Shown in pieces: positions 8,401 through 12,782 of a stretch of 12,782 bases of DNA; positions within the stretch are counted from its first letter, which is position 1; the number at the start of each line of letters is the position of its first letter. The notes under the pieces are model-generated. The model was not told the DNA's origin. It made no database searches and worked only from the letters and a program-made list of their open reading frames with translations. A program made the position numbers and the translations under genes. This stretch comes from Acidobacteriota bacterium (GTDB lineage Bacteria > Acidobacteriota > Terriglobia > Terriglobales > Acidobacteriaceae). The stretch covers positions 1-12,782 of the forward strand of contig JAKCDN010000038.1 in assembly GCA_021841795.1 (NCBI GenBank), given 5' to 3'.

Positions 8401-8593
8401 CGAGTTCGATTACAGCCGCAGCGCGCCCGGAGAGCCGAGCCTGTCACGCCGCCATGCCGCCGGGTGGCTGCCGGCGGCGGCGCGCGCGCGGACGCAGCAG
8501 GAAGTTGTCGCCAACCTTAGCCCGCAGGAGGCTCTGGAAGAGTGCCGCCGCTGCCTGCGCTGCGACCTGCGCGGCACTCCCAGCTCAAGTTGA
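5417..8593 (+). CDS. HoxF/NuoF-like flavoprotein fused to GltD/NfnB-like NAD(P)H oxidoreductase, 1058 aa
   Basis: Two redox enzymes lie in one chain. Residues 25-105 are a thioredoxin-like ferredoxin domain with only C35, C66 and C70. Residues 150-550 are the NuoF/HoxF part. Its NADH/FMN motifs are RGRGGAGF (198-205), CNADEGDPGAYMNR (226-239) and GAFVCGEETA (313-322), followed by an SLBB-like segment. The N3-type [4Fe-4S] ligands are C488, C491, C494 and C534. Residues 564-630 resemble the GltD two-cluster entry domain, with C564, C569, C577, C581, C620, C624 and C628. Residues 673-980 hold FAD motif GSGPTG (679-684), nucleotide motif GGGNAA (809-814), an arginine-rich YRRERKDMP (832-840, suggesting NADP(H)) and second FAD motif FYAGGD (948-953). 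The tail carries C1043, C1046 and C1049. ATG 5417 overlaps the preceding stop by one base, and GGGAGG precedes it. The reaction is inferred to be electron exchange among NADH, NADPH and an iron-sulfur acceptor. Confidence 0.87.
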   Translation: MPRIQDIGAFNAVREAGLAKLTPSMPRITVGMGTCGRGNGAEEVFHALNEATQRSGLDVLVASVGCFGPCFQEPIVSVRLPGSPIVMLRRVQANDADRILEGVSSGTLPPDLVYCKIEEWDHITAHVRYGQGLPDIPLWSALPFFKGQKKIVLRNCGLISPSDIEEHIGVGGYQALYQVLIDNRTEAVIEQIKASRLRGRGGAGFLTGNKWDFLARAKADTKYIICNADEGDPGAYMNRNEIEGDPHSMIEGMIIGAYVTGATEGIVYVRAEYPLAVRRLSRAIEQAREYGLLGKNILDRGFDFDIELVQGAGAFVCGEETALIASLEGFAGRPRPRPPYPAQKGLWGRPTSINNVETWYNIAPIVTRGPAWFAETGSSKSPGTKVFSLVGKVQNTGLIEMPLGTPLKSFIYDIGEGAVNGRRVKAVQTGGPSGGCIPVEMFDTPVDYESLAQIGSIMGSGGMVVMDEDSCMVDVARYFIEFTHSESCGKCVPCRVGLNKALRILNSIARGDGTSAQLNLLDELGRMIRDCSLCALGQSAPNPVLTTIRHFRDEYEDHIVAHRCRAGVCQELALSPCENSCPLRMNIPRFLELYRAGRLDDAFESVLLDNPLPASTGRVCQHPCDNRCRRQSFDEVVNMREVHRLIADSIFQSERFDSMMQRILSRRLPPTGRKVAVAGSGPTGLTAAFYLAMLGHEVTVFEERGEAGGMLRFAIPEYRLPKAVLRRELDLIEGVGVRFIFNARVGSDPPLNDLAAGFDAVFISIGTWKESWLYLPGTELKGVFPALIFLESVARGERVPIGSRVAIIGGGNAAIDSARTVLRMGAQATILYRRERKDMPAIDEEIQAAEEEGVRFVFLAAPHRILGGADGGVKAIEIVKTRLGEYDKSGRRRPIPTDEVQRFECDSVILAVGETFDMDFCRASGLELKEEGTIAVDRFTCETSRPGFYAGGDVITGASNMSNAMSGGKQAARKIDERLMGQEKAGISRWEQLFPEFDYSRSAPGEPSLSRRHAAGWLPAAARARTQQEVVANLSPQEALEECRRCLRCDLRGTPSSS

Positions 8594-8620
8594 AGCAGGC
8601 AGCGAGGAGGGCCGGCAGAT

Positions 8621-9349
8621 ATGGAAGAAAAGGGCAGCGCGAAGATCATCTCCGTCCGCATTGACGGCGAGCTCGTCAGCGCGCATGAAGGGGATACCGT
8701 TCTCGCCGCGGCGCGCGCCAACGGCAAGTACATTCCCACGTTGTGCTACCTGAAAGGGCTGAGCGCGGTGGGCGCCTGCCGGTTGTGCGTGGTGGAGCTG
8801 GCCGGAACCGACCGCCTGCTTCCGGCCTGCACCACGCCGGTGCAGGAAGGCATGTCGATCAAGACCGCCTCGACGCGGCTTCTGCTTTACCGCCGCATGG
8901 CAGTCGAACTTCTACTCGCCGAGCGCAACCACATCTGTTCGTCGTGCGTTTCGAACGGACAGTGCGAGCTGCAATCGATGGCGCAGCTGCTTGGCGTTAC
9001 CCACGTGCGCTACGACTACAACAACCCGCGGCTTGCGGTGGATATGTCGCATCCGCGTTTTGTTCTCGATCACAATCGCTGTATTCTCTGCACGCGCTGC
9101 GTGCGCGTGTGCGCCGAACTGGAGGGCGCCAACGTCTGGGAGGTCTCCTCGCGCGGCATCTATAGCCGCATTGTCAGCGATCTGAAGGACGAATGGGGGC
9201 AGGCCGAGAGCTGCTCGGCATGCGGCAAGTGCGTGCTGGCGTGCCCAACGGGCGCACTGGTCGAAAAGGGCTTTGCGGTGCACGAAATGGTGAAGGACAG
9301 CGGCCGGATCAGCCGTCTGGCGGTCCGGCGGGCGGGACGGTCGAGGTAG
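8621..9349 (+). CDS. HoxU-like multi-cluster iron-sulfur subunit (NuoG N-terminal type), 242 aa
   Basis: This iron-sulfur subunit corresponds to the N-terminal quarter of NuoG and to stand-alone HoxU of bidirectional NAD-linked hydrogenases. It would carry electrons between the flavin subunit and a catalytic partner. All ligand sets are visible. The plant-type [2Fe-2S] set is C42, C53, C56 and C70. The His-Cys [4Fe-4S] set is H104, C106, C109 and C115. Two ferredoxin-like [4Fe-4S] sets are C154/157/160/164 and C198/201/204/208, the last ending CPTGAL. The length equals that of HoxU, and there is no molybdopterin or H-cluster domain. AGGAGG at 8605-8610 lies 10 nt before the ATG. The gap after the fusion gene is 27 bp, so the three genes are one operon. 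No hydrogenase HoxY/HoxH or formate dehydrogenase gene follows, so the terminal electron partner is unknown. Confidence 0.88.
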   Translation: MEEKGSAKIISVRIDGELVSAHEGDTVLAAARANGKYIPTLCYLKGLSAVGACRLCVVELAGTDRLLPACTTPVQEGMSIKTASTRLLLYRRMAVELLLAERNHICSSCVSNGQCELQSMAQLLGVTHVRYDYNNPRLAVDMSHPRFVLDHNRCILCTRCVRVCAELEGANVWEVSSRGIYSRIVSDLKDEWGQAESCSACGKCVLACPTGALVEKGFAVHEMVKDSGRISRLAVRRAGRSR

Positions 9350-9488
9350 GCAGTATCGACATCCAGCAACGGCCGGCGTTGGGAGCGAAAGGTGCGTCGG
9401 CGCAGGGTCGAGGAGAGACGGTTCTTCGCTTCCAACCTTTGAGCCCGGGGATAGCGCGCTGCTAACATCTTGGATTGGAGAGCAATCT

Positions 9489-10175
9489 GTGTCTCAATCC
9501 GATCAAGAGATCTTTCAATCTGCCCGCCGTGAGCTTTTTTCCGCCGTCATTGGCGATGTGATGGACAAGATGGGACTGTTGCGGCAGTTTCTTCCGCCCG
9601 CGATTGTGCCGCTGGACCGGTCGATGGTCGTATGCGGCCGCGCCCTGACCGTGCTTGAAGCGGATGTTTTCGATGAATCCGTGGCCGGCTCGCACAATCC
9701 GCTCTCCGCTCGTCCTTTTGGCCTGATGATGGATGCGCTGGACGATCTGAAGACCGACGAGGTCTACATCTGCACCGGCGCCTCGCCGCGCTACGCGCTG
9801 TGGGGCGAACTGATGAGCGTGCGCGCCAGAAGATGCGGCGCAGCCGGCGCGGTTGTGGACGGCTACTCGCGCGACACGCGCGGAGTGCTTGCGCTGGGTT
9901 TTGCCACCTTCTCGCACGGCAGCTACGCGCAGGACCAGGGCCCGCGCGGCAAGGTCATCGATTTTCGCGTGCCCATTCAGATCGGGCAGGCGCGGATTGT
10001 GCCCGGCGATATGCTTTTCGGAGATCTCGACGGCGTCTGCGTGATTCCGCGCGCGGCAGAGGAAGAGGTTCTGGCCCGCGCCTTCGAGAAAGCGCGCCAG
10101 GAGAAGACGGTGCGCAGGGCACTCGAAGAGGGTATGCCGTCGAAGGCGGCGTTTGAGAAGTACGGAATTTTGTAA
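9489..10175 (+). CDS. RraA-family protein (HMG/CHA aldolase-like), 228 aa
   Basis: This belongs to the RraA/'demethylmenaquinone methyltransferase-like' fold. The family includes RNase E inhibitor RraA and class II 4-hydroxy-4-methyl-2-oxoglutarate/oxaloacetate-cleaving aldolases. Recognisable elements are GDVMDKMG (22-29), CGRALTV (49-55), WGELMS (105-110), the signature GAVVDGYSRD with metal/substrate residues R128 and D129, and GDLDGVCVIP (178-187). The retained Arg-Asp pair fits an aldolase or decarboxylase more than pure RNase E regulation, but the substrate cannot be read. The start is GTG 9489, eight bases after GGAG (9477-9480). It lies 139 bp after the HoxU-like gene on the same strand with no convincing terminator between, so read-through from the redox operon is possible. 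The gap is large enough for its own promoter. Confidence 0.82.
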   Translation: MSQSDQEIFQSARRELFSAVIGDVMDKMGLLRQFLPPAIVPLDRSMVVCGRALTVLEADVFDESVAGSHNPLSARPFGLMMDALDDLKTDEVYICTGASPRYALWGELMSVRARRCGAAGAVVDGYSRDTRGVLALGFATFSHGSYAQDQGPRGKVIDFRVPIQIGQARIVPGDMLFGDLDGVCVIPRAAEEEVLARAFEKARQEKTVRRALEEGMPSKAAFEKYGIL

Positions 10176-10262
10176 AAGGGCGGGAGCGGGAGGTCCAGAA
10201 GGACGGGCAGGGAAGCGGGTGGGCGCCGAGCGGCTGAGGCTGGGACATGGCCGCAGCCTGCT

Positions 10263-11477
10263 TCAGACGGGCTCGAATGGCGACGCCGAGGACTGAAACT
10301 CGCCGATAAACGCGTCCGGGGAAAAGGTGCAGATCCGGTCCCGTCCGGTGCGCTTGGCACGGTAGAGCGCGGCATCGGCCTGGCGAAAGAGCTCCTGGGC
10401 ATCGGCGTTTTTGCATACGCTGGTATTGGTGATGCCCCAGCTTGCTGTCGCCTGCACATCGGCTCCGGGAAGCGCGTGTTTTTTCCCGCGTATGGCCTCA
10501 AAGAGGACTTCGACCACTGCCTGCGCTTCAGGAAGTGTGGTGTGCGGCAGCAGGATCAGAAACTCCTCGCCGCCGATCCGGGCAAGAACATCGGTCTCGC
10601 GCAGGCGGCTGCGAATGGTTTCCGCGACCGCGATCAGTACCGCATCGCCGGCGGCATGACCGTAGGCGTCGTTCAGATCCTTGAAACGGTCAAGATCGAG
10701 CAGGACCAAGGAGAAGTCGCCGCGGTAGCGCTTATAGTGGGCGAGCTCCCGTTGCAGCACCGGGGCCAGTCCTCTGCGGTTGTAGACGCCGGTGAGCGGA
10801 TCGATGGCGATCTGCCGCTGCAGCTCGGCTTCAAGCCGGGCGTTCATCATCCAGACCACGGCCAGCGGCAACAAGGCAACGTTGACGATGTAGGCCACGG
10901 CGCTTGAGTAGACCAGCGCTGGGAAGGTTGAGTCGGGACGGGCGTGGAGTCCGAAGGCAACCCAGGCCCGCGCAAACTCCAGCAGGGCAAAGGCGACAAG
11001 AAAGCCGCCCATCACAATGCGCGGGGCGCGGGTTGCGCGCTCTTTGCCTGAAAGCAGAATGACGGGTGTAATGGCGCATTCGACCGCGATCATCAAGTCG
11101 CCGAGCGAGTTGCTCCACACCGGGTCGGATCTGCCGCTCCAGAGCGCGAAGACCGGAAGCGACAGCAGCAGGAACCCGGCCGATATCCATATGGTCAGCC
11201 TGCAGCGCCGCTCGAAACAGACAAAGGCTACGTTGAGAAGGGCATAGGAGAGGGGAATTGTCATGGGATCAATTCCCTGGCTGACGAGACTGGGCAGGTG
11301 GACGGGGGAGAGCTCGATGACGGCCCCTGCGCAATTGGCGAGACAACTGTAGAGCAGCCAGCGCCTTGTCAGATCACTCCAGCGATCAAAAGCCAGGATG
11401 GCGAAAACCAGCGTGATGCAAAGTAACTGAATATCCTGGATGAGAAGCAGGGTGTTAATCGAGATCGGGGTCCCCAT
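10263..11477 (-). CDS. Seven-helix membrane GGDEF diguanylate cyclase, 404 aa
   Basis: This protein makes the second messenger cyclic di-GMP from two GTP. Residues 8-211 contain about seven hydrophobic segments (near 10-30, 40-56, 72-88, 94-113, 124-141, 153-176 and 187-211), forming a membrane sensor of unrecognised type. A short linker, about 212-225, leads to a GGDEF domain from DPLTGVYNRRG (226-236) to about 388. The active-site signature is GGEEF (302-306), which is catalytically competent. An RxxD inhibitory site (R293-D296) sits exactly five residues before it, so product feedback inhibition is likely. The gene is convergent with the RraA-family gene and divergent from accA. An extended -10 promoter precedes it, but no clear Shine-Dalgarno sequence lies before ATG 11477. 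What it senses is unknown. Confidence 0.87.
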   Translation of the reverse strand: MGTPISINTLLLIQDIQLLCITLVFAILAFDRWSDLTRRWLLYSCLANCAGAVIELSPVHLPSLVSQGIDPMTIPLSYALLNVAFVCFERRCRLTIWISAGFLLLSLPVFALWSGRSDPVWSNSLGDLMIAVECAITPVILLSGKERATRAPRIVMGGFLVAFALLEFARAWVAFGLHARPDSTFPALVYSSAVAYIVNVALLPLAVVWMMNARLEAELQRQIAIDPLTGVYNRRGLAPVLQRELAHYKRYRGDFSLVLLDLDRFKDLNDAYGHAAGDAVLIAVAETIRSRLRETDVLARIGGEEFLILLPHTTLPEAQAVVEVLFEAIRGKKHALPGADVQATASWGITNTSVCKNADAQELFRQADAALYRAKRTGRDRICTFSPDAFIGEFQSSASPFEPV

Positions 11478-11502
11478 AACGGTTGTGCGGTCTGGTTACG
11501 AA

Positions 11503-11511
11503 TTTATATCA
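11503..11511 (-). promoter_or_regulatory. Extended -10 promoter of the diguanylate cyclase gene
   Basis: On the minus strand the sequence reads TGA followed by TATAAA, an extended -10 element (TGn plus a 5/6 match to TATAAT). The best -35 position, 17 bp upstream, is GCGACC, a weak match, as is common for extended -10 promoters. Transcription would begin about 18-20 bases before the ATG, leaving a very short leader that has no visible Shine-Dalgarno sequence. Confidence 0.5.
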
Positions 11512-11626
11512 GAATCTCCTTTTACGGTCGCCGGATACGACGGAATTATCGGGAGCCTCGCCGCGAAGCTTTCCAATAAAGGAGCTGAATCAAAAGGGTA
11601 CCGGGGCGCCGGAGAGGAATATTGGC

Positions 11627-11647
11627 ACCTGACACCTGAAACCTGAG
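11627..11647. repeat. Three tandem 7-bp repeats (ACCTGAN)
   Basis: ACCTGA occurs at 11627-11632, 11634-11639 and 11641-11646, each followed by one variable base, and is then followed by a partial unit, CCTG. The tract lies just upstream of accA and overlaps the -35 box of its likely promoter. It may be a short tandem repeat of the kind scattered between genes in some bacteria. Whether it recurs elsewhere in this genome cannot be seen here. Confidence 0.6.
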
Positions 11648-11657
11648 CCTGTAGAAT
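11629..11657 (+). promoter_or_regulatory. accA: Sigma-70-type promoter of accA
   Basis: CTGACA at 11629-11634 (5/6 match to TTGACA) and TAGAAT at 11652-11657 (5/6 match to TATAAT) are separated by exactly 17 bp. Transcription would start near 11664, about 38 bases before the accA ATG. The -35 box is built from the tandem ACCTGA repeat. No other promoter this good is seen in the gap. Confidence 0.55.
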
Positions 11658-11701
11658 CACTGAAGGGCTGGCGGGGTAGTCCCGGGGGTCCATACTTATC
11701 G

Positions 11702-12547
11702 ATGAGCGAACAGGATACAGGTGTTAAGCTCCAGGCACAGGCTGCCTCGCCGGCCTGGGAGAGAATCGAGCGGGCCAGGCATCCACAGCGCCCGTATCCC
11801 ATGGAATTGATCGAGCGAATCTTTACGGATTTCAGCGAGATTCACGGGGACCGCGCCTTTGGCGACGATGAGGCGGTGGCCTGCGGCATGGCACGGCTGG
11901 GCGCCGAAGAAGTGATGCTCATCGGCAATCGCAAGGGCGGCACCACCAAGGAGCGCGTGCGGCGCAACTTCGGTATGCCGCACCCCGAGGGCTATCGCAA
12001 GGCGCTGCGATGCATGAAGATCGCCGAGAAATTCGGCCGCCCGGTCATCAGCTTTATCGATCTGCCGGGAGCCTATCCCGGGATGGGCGCCGAGGAGCGG
12101 GGCCAGGCGGAGGCCATTGCGCGCAACCTGCGCGAGATGGCGCGGCTGCGCGTGCCGACGATCTCGGTGATCAGCGGCGAAGGCGGGTCGGGTGGCGCGC
12201 TGGCGCTGGCCGTCGCAGACCGCGTGTTGATTCTGGAGAACGCGCTCTACTTTGTGATCTCACCGGAGGGCTGCGCCTCGATCATGTGGAACGACGCAGG
12301 CAAAAAGGCTCTGGCTGCAGAGGCGCTGCGTATCTCCGCGCCGGAGGTGGCTGAGCTCGGTTGCGTGGACGAGATTGTTCCGGAGCCGCCGGACGGCATC
12401 CATGTGGAGCGGGAGCTGGGATCGGGATTTCTTGGCTCGGTGCTGCACAATCACCTGAGAGAACTGAAGCAGATGCCGGTGGATGCTCTGGTTGCCGCGC
12501 GACAGCAGAAGTTCCGCAACATAGCGCGGTTTTACACAGAAGGCTGA
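11702..12547 (+). CDS. accA: Acetyl-CoA carboxylase carboxyltransferase subunit alpha, 281 aa
   Basis: This is the alpha subunit of the acetyl-CoA carboxylase carboxyltransferase. With AccD it moves the carboxyl group from carboxybiotin on AccB to acetyl-CoA, giving malonyl-CoA for fatty acid synthesis. Strong family blocks are ARHPQRPY (25-32), RRNFGMPHPEGYRKALR (87-103), FIDLPGAYPGMGAEERGQ (118-135), the oxyanion/CoA loop GEGGSGGALA (159-168) and VISPEGCASIMW (185-196). The protein is about 38 residues shorter than the 319-residue E. coli AccA. The missing part is the N-terminal helical segment, since HPQRPY comes after only about 26 residues. No in-frame start exists in the 50 bp upstream of ATG 11702, so this shortness is real unless an error lies upstream. 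The Shine-Dalgarno sequence is poor. No accD is adjacent, and the zinc finger expected in AccD is not here. Confidence 0.95.
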   Translation: MSEQDTGVKLQAQAASPAWERIERARHPQRPYPMELIERIFTDFSEIHGDRAFGDDEAVACGMARLGAEEVMLIGNRKGGTTKERVRRNFGMPHPEGYRKALRCMKIAEKFGRPVISFIDLPGAYPGMGAEERGQAEAIARNLREMARLRVPTISVISGEGGSGGALALAVADRVLILENALYFVISPEGCASIMWNDAGKKALAAEALRISAPEVAELGCVDEIVPEPPDGIHVERELGSGFLGSVLHNHLRELKQMPVDALVAARQQKFRNIARFYTEG

Positions 12548-12667
12548 TCTCTTGCGGCTGAAGGCTCCAACGATTTTGATGAGAAAACGCCAAGACAACC
12601 TCACCGGAGCACTCCCGGCCAATGATCGTGGTGTATGCAGCGTTCACGCCGCATTACGGAGGATTGC

Positions 12668-12782
12668 TTGACGGCTTCCCACCACCCCGGCGGACGATTG
12701 CGCGCGTATCTCGAGTTTCTCGCCGCATTTCTATATCTGTTTTTTGCCCGCTCGCTGGCCGTGAGCGGCGCGCGCGGCCTGG
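12668..12782 (+). CDS. N-terminus of an unrecognised, probably membrane-associated protein (cut by window edge)
   Basis: An open frame begins at TTG 12668, five bases after GGAGG (12658-12662), and runs off the window. The 38 visible residues start polar and basic (TASHHPGGRLRAY) and then become strongly hydrophobic (LEFLAAFLYLFFA), which suggests a first transmembrane helix. An in-frame ATG at 12635 would add 11 residues but has no ribosome binding site. I do not recognise the family. A membrane protein such as a CPBP-type protease is only a guess from the residue pattern. The 120-bp gap after accA has no clear terminator, so co-transcription with accA is possible. Confidence 0.45.
   Translation, partial: MTASHHPGGRLRAYLEFLAAFLYLFFARSLAVSGARGL

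Noticed and set aside
4866..9349. Part of a respiratory complex I (nuo) operon
   Set aside because: No membrane subunits or other nuo genes flank it, the third gene lacks the large NuoG C-terminal domain, and the flavin subunit carries a GltD fusion not found in complex I.
9367..9381. CAACG/CGTTG hairpin after the HoxU-like gene as a terminator
   Set aside because: The stem is only 5 bp and no T run follows, so it does not meet the criteria for an intrinsic terminator.
10237..10259. AGGCTG/CAGCCT inverted repeat between the convergent RraA and cyclase genes as a bidirectional terminator
   Set aside because: The stem is 6 bp with an 11-nt loop and no T or A tract on either side. The position is suitable but the sequence evidence is too weak.
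11440..11646. Possible 68-codon gene between the cyclase gene and accA
   Set aside because: It overlaps the cyclase start and the accA promoter, has no ribosome binding site and shows no motif.

Overview
The window is ordinary high-GC bacterial chromosome carrying seven complete protein genes and a fragment of one more at each end. The gene content suggests an Acidobacteriota soil bacterium (Terriglobia-like): a very long cytoplasmic GH13 protein of a type I associate with that phylum, dispersed housekeeping genes such as a solitary accA, and GC-rich codon use throughout. This taxonomic call is inference from gene style, not from a marker gene. I see no tRNA, rRNA, CRISPR array, insertion sequence or prophage signature.

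Layout. On the minus strand, 1-409 is the N-terminal part of a GT4-type glycosyltransferase. A 285-bp divergent gap separates it from a 1298-residue GH13 alpha-amylase-family protein (695-4591, +). A 274-bp leader with two perfect inverted repeats then precedes three tightly packed plus-strand genes (4866-9349): a HoxE/NuoE-like subunit, a 1058-residue fusion of a HoxF/NuoF-like flavoprotein to a GltD/NfnB-like FAD-NAD(P)H oxidoreductase, and a HoxU-like iron-sulfur subunit. Next comes an RraA-family protein (9489-10175, +). A convergent seven-helix GGDEF diguanylate cyclase lies at 10263-11477 (-). After another divergent control region, accA (11702-12547, +) is followed by the start of an unrecognised, probably membrane-associated protein cut by the window edge.

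How the genes work together. The clearest functional unit is the HoxE-HoxF::GltD-HoxU operon. It has the diaphorase half of a bidirectional NAD-linked hydrogenase, but no hydrogenase, formate dehydrogenase or other catalytic subunit is encoded beside it. HoxF carries a second complete flavin/pyridine-nucleotide module instead. The sequence supports a soluble multi-cluster complex with two nucleotide sites, one NAD(H)/FMN and one probably NADP(H)/FAD. It may act as a transhydrogenase or an electron-bifurcating enzyme, or as a diaphorase for a partner encoded elsewhere. The remaining genes look like independent carbohydrate, aldolase-like, c-di-GMP and fatty-acid synthesis functions.
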